A stretch of 64,000 nucleotides of DNA from Mycoplasma suis str. Illinois (lineage in GTDB: Bacteria > Bacillota_I > Bacilli_A > Mycoplasmatales > Mycoplasmoidaceae), in the NCBI RefSeq assembly GCF_000179035.2, contig NC_015155.1, positions 372,001 to 436,000 of the forward strand, read 5' to 3'. Each line of letters begins with the position of its first letter. Positions within the stretch are counted from its first letter, which is position 1. The notes beneath the pieces are model-generated. The model was not told the origin of the DNA and did no database searches. It worked only from the letters and a program-made list of their open reading frames with translations. Shown in pieces: positions 1-8,901 of this stretch. Both the position numbers and the translations under genes were made by a program.

Positions 1-582
1 ATCTAAGTCACTATCTGATTCAATAGTATTAAAGCTTTCGGAAAGCAAGCTTTCCGCAGAAATAACATCAGGAACTAATCTAACTACACTTTCTAGAACT
101 ATAGAGGCTGCTAAAGTTCCTGAAGAAATAATGTAATCTCCAATGGAGATTGCTTCACTAACAAAATTTCTTATTCTTTCATCTATTCCTTCATAGTGAC
201 CACATATAAAGACAATATTCTTAGTTTCTGAAATTCTCTCTAATTCTCTAGATTTAGTTTGAGTTAATTTTTCTCCTCTAGGGCAGAGGAGAATAATGTG
301 AGTATTTTCCAATAAGTTGTTTGCTTTCAAAATGTTGTATATAGGTTCTACTGAAATTACCATTCCACTACTTCCCCCATATGGTGTGTAATCAACTTGT
401 TGATTTCACTTTTGTCTTAAGTTAATTATTTTGAAGAGAATATTAGCTCTATAAATTGACTTAAGAGTTATAGAGTGAATTAACCAGTTGGTTATATCCA
501 CTGGGAAAAGAGTTATGAAATAAAACTCTCTCCTTTTAGCCCTTAAACTTAAAGCTTTATTTTTAATTTTTTTAAAGTCCAA
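1..582 (-). CDS. trmD: tRNA (guanine-N1)-methyltransferase TrmD, partial
   Basis: Makes m1G37 in tRNA, which prevents frameshifting during translation. The C-terminal part lies beyond the left edge; about 194 codons are visible. Seen: the SPOUT signature CGHYEGIDERIR (around 212-177) and an upstream DYTPYGGSSGMV block that matches the conserved YGG-GxGMV segment of TrmD; the N-terminal beta strand reads FITLFP, as in family members. Trp is encoded by TGA. The frame opens after a TAG with a TTG at 582-580; that gives about 20 extra residues before FITLFP, so the true start may be further inside. Divergent from greA. In most bacteria trmD sits between rpsP and rplS; here it is inverted and upstream. 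Confidence 0.93.
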
Positions 583-648
583 CTATTTTAAAATTTAATT
601 CTGATTTAAAGGTTTAATCAATAATAAGCAAATAAATAGTTAATTAAA
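583..648. promoter_or_regulatory. divergent trmD/greA intergenic region
   Basis: Sixty-six AT-rich bases separate two genes read in opposite directions, so both promoters must lie here or inside the neighbouring coding ends. I see no clear -35/-10 pair that stands out from the background composition. Confidence 0.3.
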
Positions 649-1125
649 GTGGCAAGACACTATATAACTGAAGCTAAATTAAAAGAGTTGCAAAAGCAAC
701 TTGATAATTTAGTAAATGTTGAAAGACCTCAAGTTCTTGAAGAATTAAAGCAAGCAAGAAGTCTAGGCGACTTGTCAGAAAATGCTGACTATGATTCTGC
801 AAAGCAAAGACAACATGAAATTGAAAAAAAAGTTCAAGAAATTGAAGCTATATTAAAGAACTATTCTCTAATTGACAAGAAAGGTTCTTCTGAAAGAGGG
901 GAAAAAGTAGTTGAAATTGGTTCTAAAGTAAAAATATTCCACTCACTAACTAATAAAGAATATGTTTATGAAATACTAGGAAGTCTTGATGCAGACCCAG
1001 CAAATATGAAAATTTCCAATGAATCTCCTATAGCTAAAACAATTATGGGAAAACCTGTTGGAGGAACTTATCAAGTAGAAGGACTAAAGAAAAGCTATTA
1101 CATCAAAATTCTAGAGATACTTTAA
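649..1125 (+). CDS. greA: transcription elongation factor GreA
   Basis: Rescues backtracked RNA polymerase by stimulating transcript cleavage. 158 residues, the normal length. The N-terminal coiled coil (residues 1-75) carries the conserved ARSLGDLSENADYDSAK stretch with the acidic tip residues; the C-terminal FKBP-like domain ends with a GGTYQVEGLKKSYYIKIL strand. Start is GTG at 649. First gene of a rightward run leading to ribosomal protein genes. Confidence 0.97.
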   Translation: MARHYITEAKLKELQKQLDNLVNVERPQVLEELKQARSLGDLSENADYDSAKQRQHEIEKKVQEIEAILKNYSLIDKKGSSERGEKVVEIGSKVKIFHSLTNKEYVYEILGSLDADPANMKISNESPIAKTIMGKPVGGTYQVEGLKKSYYIKILEIL

Positions 1126-1180
1126 GTAAGTTTTTTCTTTAGTCCTTTATAGCTGTTTCTTTTTTTAGAAACTTAAATTT

Positions 1181-1202
1181 CGAACTACTAATAGTAGGTT
1201 CG
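1181..1202. repeat. hairpin downstream of greA
   Basis: CGAACTACT-AAT-AGTAG-G-TTCG forms a stem with one bulged G, 55 bases after the greA stop and upstream of the TTG of the next gene. No U-tract follows, so a terminator role is weak; it may be an RNA processing or spacer structure. Confidence 0.4.
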
Positions 1203-1271
1203 ATTTCAGAAGTAACCTCTACTGGAGTTTTAGTTACTCCAAAACTTTATTCCGTTTTCAACAAAAACAGA

Positions 1272-1913
1272 TTGTTTTATTTCCAAGAAGTACCTAATAA
1301 AGCTACTAATTTACCTTGCAGCTTCCTTTCGTTAAGTGAGTTCTATGAAAATTGGGAAAAAATATCTCTTTCCAAGGAAGAAGAGCGATTTCTTCTTCCA
1401 GTTAATTGGGAATTAGTTCACTCCCTATTAACTGAACTTAAAGAAGAAGGAAAGCTAGATTTAGAACTTCCTTCTAAAGAGATTCCAGTTCAAGATCCAA
1501 TTTCTCTTAGAGAATGGAGATTTCAAATAAAGCAAGCACTTCTTGCTTTGCTAGAAAGAGATTACAGACAACTTCTTGAAAAATACAACACTCAAGTATT
1601 TATTCACCCTTCCTCTAAGCTAAACTATAAGTTAGTTCACCCAGAAGAAATAAGACATAAAACAAAACCTGTTCCTACGATTTCAGCAATGAAGAATTTG
1701 CATTCATTCTTAAATCGTAGATTGGATATTCTTCCACTATTTTCCAATTCCAAAGATGCTAATCTAAAAGTATATGAGTCATGAAAAATAGAAAGTTTGA
1801 AGGGAGAAACTTCCTTTAAATTTGATGAATCACTTTTAAAGGAGTGAGAAACAAATGCATCAGATTTATTTGTTTTACATTCTTTTAAAGAACCTTCTCT
1901 CCCTAAGTTCTAA
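1272..1913 (+). CDS. hypothetical protein between greA and rpsP
   Basis: 213 residues if the TTG at 1272 is the start; two TGA codons near the end (1782, 1845) are read as Trp and the frame closes with TAA at 1911. The frame stays open upstream to 1143, but without ATG/GTG/TTG, and a hairpin lies there. Predicted soluble, charged and helical, rich in Leu/Lys/Glu, no signal peptide or membrane segment. It ends three bases before rpsP, so the two are probably co-transcribed and translationally linked. I do not recognise the family. RimM, often found beside rpsP, was considered, but its usual motifs are not visible. Confidence 0.7.
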
Positions 1914-1916
1914 AGT

Positions 1917-2159
1917 ATGGTAAGAATAAGACTTAAGAAGATGGGAAAAAAGCATTATCCTATTTACAGAATTGTTGCTGTAGATGCTAGAAGAAGTAGA
2001 GATTCAGCAGAATTAGATAATTTAGGCTTTTATATTCCTAGAAGAGATCACTTCCAACTAGATATGACTCTTTACAATGAATTCCTTTCTAAGGGAGCTC
2101 AACCAACTAAAAACCTATTGTCACTTATAAAGTCTCAGTCCAAGCTTTCTCACAAGTAG
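1917..2159 (+). CDS. rpsP: 30S ribosomal protein bS16
   Basis: 80 residues starting MVRIRLKKMGKKHYPIYRIV, the hallmark N-terminus of bS16, followed by VDARRSRDSA and LGFYIPR. Small-subunit assembly protein. ATG start three bases after the preceding gene. Confidence 0.97.
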   Translation: MVRIRLKKMGKKHYPIYRIVAVDARRSRDSAELDNLGFYIPRRDHFQLDMTLYNEFLSKGAQPTKNLLSLIKSQSKLSHK

Positions 2160-2174
2160 AAAGAAAAAAGAAAG

Positions 2175-2639
2175 TTGAAACTTTCTATTTCTGCCATCCC
2201 ATCTGATCTGAAGTGAGATGGAAAAGAATGTTTTCCCATTTACGTTACATATGAAGAAGGAGGAATTGATAGTCTTGCAGACTTAAAAGCTTCTTGATCT
2301 CCGGCAGCTTTTCCGCTGCCAGAAAAAGTAAGAGCTTTTAATATAGATGAACAGCGCAAATATATGGACAATATACTCACTTTAAAAAAAGAGATAGGAT
2401 ATTACTGTGCAGCACGTGATATGTTATCAATAAATAGAGATTTACTATATCACTACATTATGTTGGGATGTGAAATTCAAAATGCACTCAAAAGAATATT
2501 AGTTAGACTTCTGCCTGAAATGGCAGAATTCAAAAAGATTACTTTTAACGCTATGTGCTCTCTCGAAAGTCTTGAACTAAAGAAAAGTTCAAGAATTATT
2601 GAAAAGAATGAAGAGTTCCTTAGTGCAAAATTAAAGTAA
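2175..2639 (+). CDS. hypothetical protein between rpsP and rplS
   Basis: 154 residues with TGA read as Trp at two places; starts at TTG 2175, the only usual start before the conserved-looking body, in the same frame as rpsP just after its stop. The first 60 residues hold a WDGKECFPIYVTYEEGG segment; the rest is mostly helical and Lys/Leu rich. No motif recognised. It occupies the slot where rimM and trmD lie in many bacteria but resembles neither. Reading through both TGA codons with a purine-rich stretch before the start supports it as a real gene. Confidence 0.65.
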
Positions 2640-2653
2640 AGGGAATAAATAAT

Positions 2654-3049
2654 ATGAATCTTTTGGATCTAAAAAAATATTTTTATGACTTTCAGGGAGA
2701 TTCTGCTAAGAGTGAAGTATTTAAGAGCATTAAGTCTGGTGATGTTGTTCTAGTATACGAAAGAATACTAGATGAAAAGAAAAAGGAAAGAATTCAAAAA
2801 TTTAGTGGAATTCTTTTAAGAAAGAAGGGAACCCTACTAGGAGAAAATATTCTTCTAAGAGAAAAACTAAAGAATCACTGAGTAGAAAAGTCTTACTTTA
2901 TTCACTCTCCATTAGTTCAGAAAATAGAAAAAGTAAGAGAAGGAAGATCTAGAAGAGCTTATCTTTCTTACTTGAGAAATCCTGAAGAATTACCAATAAA
3001 ATTAAAAAGATTAAAGCCTAAGGATATAAGAGAAAAGGGAAAGAAATAG
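2654..3049 (+). CDS. rplS: 50S ribosomal protein bL19
   Basis: 131 residues. GDVVLVYERILDEKKKERIQ and FSGILLRKKG in the beta-barrel, then VEKSYFIHSPLVQKIEKVR and the terminal RRAYLSYLR match bL19. A TGA at 2879 is Trp in the middle of the conserved core, a direct sign of code 4. ATG start at 2654; four bases separate it from rpsU. Confidence 0.96.
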
Positions 3050-3053
3050 TTAT

Positions 3054-3224
3054 ATGCCAGTAATAAAGGTAAAAGATCAAGGTATTGAACAAGCTCTTGT
3101 TGAATTTAAGAGATTGTCAGTAGATGTTAAGAGAACAGCTATGAGATACACTTACTACTTAAGACCAGCTCTTAAGAGAAAGGAAAAGAAAAAGAGAGCA
3201 GATATGAAAAGAAGATTCTATTAA
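3054..3224 (+). CDS. rpsU: 30S ribosomal protein bS21
   Basis: 56 residues: MPVIKVKDQGIEQALVEFKR at the N-terminus and a basic tail ending RADMKRRFY. The size and the RRF-type basic end fit bS21, which helps 30S-mRNA pairing. Immediately follows rplS and is probably translated from the same mRNA. Confidence 0.9.
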   Translation: MPVIKVKDQGIEQALVEFKRLSVDVKRTAMRYTYYLRPALKRKEKKKRADMKRRFY

Positions 3225-3266
3225 TCTTCTTTTTTATACTAAAATAATTACTAGTTTAGTTAGATA

Positions 3267-3527
3267 ATGAAGATAGTAGAATACACTATTCAAGATCCTG
3301 TAGGAATTCACGCAAGACCTGCATCTAAATTAGTTCAAGCTCTTTCTAAATTCAAATCCAAAATTATTTTGGAATTTGATGGAAAGACAGCTAATGCTAA
3401 GTCAATTATTAACTTAATGTCTCTTGGAGTTACTGGAGGTTCAAAAGTTACTTTCAAAATTGAAGGAGAAGATGAGGAGGAACTTTCAAATTCAATTCTT
3501 CAAATACTAGGAGACTTCGGTCTTTAA
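3267..3527 (+). CDS. ptsH: phosphocarrier protein HPr
   Basis: 86 residues. The phosphoryl-accepting His is in VGIHARPASK and the regulatory Ser in AKSIINLMSLGV, so both EI-dependent and HPr-kinase sites are kept. Partner enzyme I is at 32844-34589; no sugar-specific EII gene is in this window. A strong terminator follows. Confidence 0.97.
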   Translation: MKIVEYTIQDPVGIHARPASKLVQALSKFKSKIILEFDGKTANAKSIINLMSLGVTGGSKVTFKIEGEDEEELSNSILQILGDFGL

Positions 3528-3542
3528 TTCTTAACTAAATAG

Positions 3543-3570
3543 AAAAGAGGGGTTTATCCCCTCTTTTTGT
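3543..3570 (+). terminator. Rho-independent terminator of ptsH
   Basis: AAAAGAGGGG-TTTAT-CCCCTCTTTT: a G/C-rich stem ending in a T run, 15 bases after the ptsH stop. Confidence 0.9.
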
Positions 3571-4059
3571 TATTTTTTATAACCCAATAAAATTTTTATG
3601 AAAGCAATTTTTTTTAAATTGTTTTTTAATTGCTTTCTTTGACGTCAGGTGTTTGGTTTTTAGTCGGAACGTTTCGATTTTTTAAGTTATTTTTATTTTT
3701 TCTAGTTTGCAAATTATTCATTTTTAAAACCTAAGTGAGCACTTAGTAAATAACCAAACACTTTTATTAAGTTTTTTAAAAGTCATTTAACTAAATTCCT
3801 TTTTTCCTTTTTCTTCATTTTTCTTTTCACTGCACCACTAAATTAAAAAGTTTTTAATTTTTAGTTTTTTCTTAGAAAGAAGGGAATAATTCCCTTCCCT
3901 TACTTACTTAAAGCTTTTGTTTTTAAAAAACTAAAGGAAGGATTCTAAATAATATCTCTTTTGAAGAATCAATAACTTTTCGCTCTAAAAGAATATAAGT
4001 AAATCTGTTTTTATATATTTTTCTCTTTTTCCCGTTAAGGGAAAAGTAGTTTTAAAAAA
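3571..4059. other. long non-coding stretch with paired segments
   Basis: About 490 bases between converging ptsH and rplQ with no convincing gene. It contains a 10-bp hairpin (3600-3609 with 3628-3637, GAAAGCAATT), a 10-bp distal pair (3649-3658 GTGTTTGGTT with 3752-3761) that encloses a second hairpin (CTAAGTG/CACTTAG, 3731-3746), and an AGGGAATAATTCCCT repeat near 3881. The nested pairing resembles a folded RNA or a structured 3' region. I could not match it to RNase P RNA, tmRNA or SRP RNA by their usual motifs. Confidence 0.45.
4027..4045 (-). terminator. hairpin after rplQ
   Basis: TTTTCCC-GTTAA-GGGAAAA lies 15 bases downstream of the rplQ stop. No U-tract follows on the minus strand, so its terminator role is uncertain. 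Confidence 0.35.
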
Positions 4060-4398
4060 CTAAACTAGTTGAACTAAAAAGCCTTTTGGAGTTTTCAAAA
4101 GTCTTGTATAACCTCCTTTTCTGTTTTGATATTTCTTTCCTAATTCTTCAAATAGTTTTTGGACCAATTCTTGTCTTGTATGTTTTGAAGTTCTCAAAAC
4201 AATTGAATAAGCTTTTCTTTTTGAAACAAGATCATTTGTTTTAGAAAGAGTAATAAGTTTTTCAAAGTATCTTTGAGTTGTTCTAGCAAAACTTAATCTA
4301 GTAGTGATCTGACCATATGAAATAAGGTCAGAACATTGTTGTCTAGTTACCATTCTTTTTCTAGCTGAATCTAAAGGTCTTCTTGGTTGATAAGACAT
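4060..4398 (-). CDS. rplQ: 50S ribosomal protein bL17
   Basis: 112 residues. RKRMVTRQQCSDLISYGQI, FEKLITLSKTND, LVQKLFEELGKKYQNRKGGY and TRLLKTPKG follow the bL17 pattern in order. It normally ends the alpha-operon after rpoA; here its upstream neighbour is an amino-acid permease, so the usual ribosomal context has been lost. Confidence 0.95.
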   Translation of the reverse strand: MSYQPRRPLDSARKRMVTRQQCSDLISYGQITTRLSFARTTQRYFEKLITLSKTNDLVSKRKAYSIVLRTSKHTRQELVQKLFEELGKKYQNRKGGYTRLLKTPKGFLVQLV

Positions 4399-4430
4399 AT
4401 TTTTAACTAATTATTTATATAACTTAGATT

Positions 4431-5942
4431 TTATTGAGAGAAAGTAGTCAAATTAAATTTTTGAGCTAAAGGATTATCTTTTCTGAATTGACTTACTTTC
4501 TCTCAACTCTTATTTTCTCCACCATGTGTTTTCAAATATGGTTTTGCTGGTATAAATACCATACCAGCAAACAATACCATCTTCAATCATGATAGGAAAG
4601 TTACATTTCAATAGAAATCTATAGCAGTATTTACTACATAGTATGCTATAGCAGCAAATATGCTATAGGATACTAAATAATGTAAAGCTTTATGTAGCTT
4701 TACATCACTTTGTTCTTTCGCTTTCCAAATAACTACTGCAAGCATAAAGAATATAAATAGAGATACTAGCTCAGCTAGCATATCATTTATATCTCAGAAT
4801 ATATTTGTATTTCTTATGCATCAGTAGTACATTTGTGCTACTAATGCAATTAAAAGAGAATAAAAAATCATTTTCTTGATAATGTGACATCAACTACTTA
4901 ATTTGACTTCTAAGTGAAAATTTTTCAAATTTTCACCTCTATTTAGAAGTCTCTTTCTAATTTTTTTATTGATGTCCTTGAAATCATATTTGTAGTGTAG
5001 TTGAATCAATTGATTCTGACTACACATACAAGCAATATTTAAGCTAGAAGCAAAAGTTAGGAATATAAGTATTGTTAGTACATCTTTTCAGTTTTTATCT
5101 CCTGAAAATACACTGAAATTTTGGAAATCACCCCTATTTTTATCACCAAATAGGGTGATAGTAATTATTAATAGGTAAATAGCTGTAATGGTATACAGAG
5201 AATACAAGATAATCTTTGTAAAAGATGTCTTAGATTTAGATTGTTCTTTCAGGGAAAGAACAGAATAGAAACCATCATACATAAAGAAGATGGAAGGAAG
5301 TCCTGACAATAGAATTGTTCAACCTCCCAGAGAATTAAAGCCTTCCAATCTACTTTGAGGTTCAAGTTGTTTTCCATTTTGGGAGTTATTTCCCGAAACA
5401 ATAGAAATTATTCCACATATAAATACAAAAATAAGGGAAATAATAATACTAAAGAAAAGAGCTCTCTGAAATTTTTCAGAGACTTTAAAAGAGAAAGTGT
5501 TTAGGCTTATCATTACTGTCGCAGCCAGTAATGATATAAGTGCACTTTCTCATACTCACAGAAAATTAGCTCCAGCTATTCACTTAATTAGATAAATAGC
5601 AGTAGTGATTATGCCCAATGGATGGGCAAAATCTTTAGTAAACCTTACCGATCACTCAGTAAAGTTTTTTCCACAATATCCCTCAACTCACTCAATAAAA
5701 CTTCTTCCAGTTGAGGAATATTTATTAATTAGTTTTGTGAATAGGAAAATCATTGAAGAAATGAGAATTGCGGAAAAAACAAAGAGAGCAATTAAAGGTT
5801 GGAAATTAAAACTAGATAATTCATTTAGAGTCTTTGACTTTATAAAGACTCCTATACCAATCATTGAAGAAAGAGACAATATGAATAATTGCCTCTTACT
5901 TAGAAGATTGCTTTCAGATCCGAAAGAATAAGAAAGGCTCAT
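4431..5942 (-). CDS. APC-family amino acid permease
   Basis: 503 residues with many TGA-encoded Trp. About 11-12 hydrophobic segments. SMIGIGVFIKSKTL in the first membrane helix is the glycine-rich motif of APC-superfamily permeases. Predicted plasma-membrane uptake system for an amino acid or peptide-derived substrate; specificity cannot be told. Stop is TAA at 4433-4431. Two hairpins sit inside it: GTGAAAATTT-TTC-AAATTTTCAC (4914-4936) and TCTCTGAAA-TT-TTTCAGAGA (5464-5483). Confidence 0.85.
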
Positions 5943-5976
5943 AAGTTAGCCTATCTCATTACTAGATAGGAAATAT

Positions 5977-6843
5977 CTAGTATTTGCTTAGTATGAAGTC
6001 TTCTAGATCTTTAGTTTTGGGAGAAGTAAATAATGTTTGAGTTTCTCCTGATTCAACAATTTTTCCATTTTTTAGAAAAATTGTTGAATCAGCAACATGC
6101 TTCACCTGGGAAAGTGAGTGTGACACTATTATTATTGTCATTCTTCTAGAAAGCTTTAATATTAGTTGCTCAATTTTAGCTGTAGAGGCTGGATCTAAAG
6201 CGCTAGTAGGTTCATCTAAAAGAAGTAATTCGGGCTCTAATATTAGAGCCCTAGCAATGCATAATCTCTGTGCTTGCCCAACAGAAAGAGTATGCATTGG
6301 TAAAGTATCGAGCCTATCTTTTAGCTCTTCTCATAAACCACACTTTATGAGAATTTCTTGAAGCATTTTTTCTAGTAAGTTGGGATTATGAAGCCCCCTA
6401 GCTCTAAGGGCGAATAATATATTTTCCCTTATAGTTAGTGGAAGTAAAGTAGGTGTTTGCCTAATTCAACCTATTTTTTTTCTAAGTAATTCCATAGGAA
6501 AAGAGGAACTGAGAATATCAGTTCCTCTATAAATTATTTTTCCCTTTCAGAGATATTTTTTAATTACTTCTGACTCGAAAATCCCCTTAGTCATTGAAGA
6601 CAATAAGAGGGATTTTCCAGCTCCAGAAGGTCCTATTATTGCATAAATCTTGTTTTTCTCAAAACTTAGATTTATGTCTCGTAAAAGAACTTTATTCTTT
6701 TTGGAAGACCTTTTACCTTCTTCACTTAGGAGAGTAAAGTCTTGAAAAAATAGAAAATCTTCTTCCTGAGTAGAAGAGAAGAGATTCTTTTTAGAATCTT
6801 CTCTCTCTTCTTTTCGACTTTTTAGAAAGTTAAGAAATCCCAT
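5977..6843 (-). CDS. pstB: phosphate ABC transporter ATP-binding protein PstB
   Basis: 288 residues. Walker A GPSGAGKS, signature LSVGQAQRLCIARAL, Walker B LLLLDEPTSALD and the switch His in IIIVSHS are present. PstB assignment rests on the fused PstC-PstA permease directly upstream. An N-terminal extension of about 50 charged residues precedes the nucleotide-binding domain. ATG at 6843 has an AAAGGA ribosome-binding site. No substrate-binding lipoprotein (PstS) is next to it. A perfect 18-bp hairpin is embedded near the 3' end. Confidence 0.9.
6048..6092. repeat. perfect 18-bp inverted repeat inside pstB
   Basis: 6048-6065 pairs perfectly with 6075-6092 around a 9-base loop. It encodes the widely conserved ADSTIFLKNGKIVESGE segment of the ATPase, so the pairing must come from codon choice. 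It is the longest short-loop hairpin I found in the window. Confidence 0.97.
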
Positions 6844-6868
6844 AACAGGAGAATCCTTTCTTTTCCCT

Positions 6869-6896
6869 CTTTTATCTAAGAGAAATTAGATAAAAG
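6869..6896. repeat. 11-bp hairpin at the pstA stop / pstB leader
   Basis: CTTTTATCTAA-GAGAAA-TTAGATAAAAG, perfect stem, covering the stop codon of the permease gene (6878-6876) and ending 26 bases before the pstB ATG. Could be an mRNA processing or attenuation element. Confidence 0.85.
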
Positions 6897-8821
6897 ATTT
6901 GAAAGAGAGAATATTCCTCCAGAACAAGCTTTCAAATATAACCTATAGTAAATTTTCTTGAAAAAGTTTTTCAAGAAAGTGAGAACTCCAGCTCACATTC
7001 CATTAAAGATAGAGAATATAAAGAGTGAAACAAACACTAGTAGAACTAGTGATTCATACATAACTGATTTTGCCTCAAGTATGTTGTACTTAAGTTTTGA
7101 GGCAAAAATCTTTGTAGTTAGTGTTTGTCCATGACCTCATCAAGTAAGTCTATTTGACTTAGATGCTCCCGCAGTCAAAAAGAGAAGACCACTTTCTCCA
7201 TTAAGTCTTGTTATAGAGTCTGAAATTGATAGTTTCATTCTCTTTATTCCATCTTGGATTACTAAAAACATAATGTTGTAGGGATGTAATCCAAGAGAAA
7301 GGAAAGTATTTGAGTACTTCTTTAAGTAGTTCTCAAATAAATTAAAGAACTTACTAAATAAGAAAGGTAAGTTAAGTATGAAGAGTGACATTACTCCTGC
7401 GAAGATTGACACTCTTCCCATACTTAACTTCATTTGATCTATAAATAGAAACATTGAGAACATAGCTCAAAGCATAGGTGGAACTGTCCCGCAGCCAGAA
7501 ATAAAGCTAGAGAGAATATACTTTAGTCTTCTTCATCTATAAAGATATGCACTAGCAAATAGTGCAGAGAAGAAACATACAGGAAGAGATCAAGTAACTG
7601 CAAAAAATAAAAGAAGAATAGTATTTCAAAGAGGGATTCCTAGTCCTTCTGCAGAATAACTTTTTAGATATCCCTTAAGAATATTTCCGAATATGAAATA
7701 CTTACCTCTAATAAGTATTGTTAGTATTATTGCAGCAAAAATTGAAAGAATTAGAAAGGAAATGATATTTTCCTTTCACTTTCTAAATTTTTCTTTACTA
7801 GATTCTTTTTTTATCCAGTTTTCGCTGTGAAAGCGCAGCGAAATATATCTATAGTAGTAAAGAACAGGTTTTTTGAACTTTTTTCTCTCTACACAAGAAT
7901 TAAGGTTGTTTTTGATTCTTGAAAAATATCTTTCTACTCAATTACGTTTGTGTTTTGTAGAAACACTTTTCTTAATAAGGAAATAATTGAGTAGGAAAGC
8001 TATTAATACTAGTGGAGCTCCATAGACAAACATAGCTTGTCTATTAGCTTCTCCTCCTGATTCTGCAAAATAAAAGGAAGAAATCATACTAGAGATAGTA
8101 TGAGAATTAGAGCTTAGGAAGTGTCCTAAGCCAGAAAATGGCTTAGTAAAGTTAGAGCTTGAACAGAAAAAGCTTAAAGCTACACTTTCCCCAAGAGCTT
8201 TAACGAGAGTTACAGCTCAACTTAAAAAATAACTCTTCTAGATACTTTAGAATAAAGTTTTTCTCTTCACTTGGCATTAAGTCCAAGTGAAAGTAAGTTA
8301 GAGTTAAGTGTTTTCATTTCACTTGATTCAAATCAATTGATGTAGTTAAGGAAGAATATAGGGAGTGCAGTACAGAAGAATGTGAGAATAATGAAGAGTA
8401 CTGCAACTCTTGCGCCAGCAATAACACCATTAATTCCAAAAAATACTGGTGTTATTGCTTCTGAAAGTACAAAAGCAGTAACAAAAGAAGGAATAACTGA
8501 AAGAATTTTTAGGGAAAGAATAATTATTTTTTTCACTTCACTTCTCATTCGACAGACATATTTTGCAAGTCTTATAGAAGTGAAGTGAGTCAAAAATATG
8601 GAAATAAACACAACTATAAGTGTGTATATTAGGGGAGGTCAAATAGACAGTTCTGGGGGATCGTTTTCTAAATTTCATGTGGCAAAGTAGTTATTAAAGC
8701 TTTTGTCCTGAACGGCCACAACAGCTTTATAAAAAATAAATGAAATGAAAAAAGCAAGAAAAGAAAAAATGAAAACAAAATTAAGGGAACTAAATCCCTT
8801 AAGTAAATAATTTCTCCCCAA
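6876..8821 (-). CDS. fused phosphate permease PstC-PstA, interrupted by a -1 frameshift
   Basis: Two membrane-transport modules in one reading direction, together about 650 residues, the size of the fused phosphate permease of other mycoplasmas. Part 1 (8821-8222, TTG start) holds the PstC-like half and ends SKVSRRVIF then TAA. Part 2 resumes in the -1 frame at the same spot with LSWAVTLVKALGESVALSF, the continuation of the conserved EAA-loop, and runs to TAG at 6878-6876. A second permease domain includes LLFLTAGASKSNRLT and GLGIPLWNT. The break coincides with a run of six T. Either a disabled gene, a sequence error of one T, or slippage expression. Located between a membrane-protein gene and pstB. 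Confidence 0.8.
8222..8230 (-). other. frameshift point in pstC-pstA (T6 run)
   Basis: Minus strand reads GTT ATT TTT TAA in the first frame; one base back gives TAT TTT TTA AGT TGA, which continues the protein. A TTT codon in the P site in front of UAA could re-pair with TTT at -1, and a seventh T in the transcript would also restore the frame. Confidence 0.8.
8417..8459. repeat. 13-bp inverted repeat in the PstC half
   Basis: AGCAATAACACCA (8417-8429) pairs perfectly with 8447-8459, loop 17 bases. It lies in the segment encoding the first permease module. Confidence 0.95.
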
Positions 8822-8901
8822 AGAGGAGAGGGAGAAATTACCTACTACTTTCCTAATTAGCTAGTAGTGTAAGAGTTTTTCAAATTCCTAAATTGAAAAA
8901 C

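Noticed and set aside
1272-1913. Assignment as RimM
   Set aside because: The position is suggestive, but no RimM motif (VGKI...GIKGE) is visible, so it is left as hypothetical.
3626-3721. 31-codon ATG frame on the minus strand in the long intergenic gap
   Set aside because: Short, Lys/Asn-rich, no ribosome-binding site and no similarity to small ribosomal proteins (bL34, bL36); likely chance.
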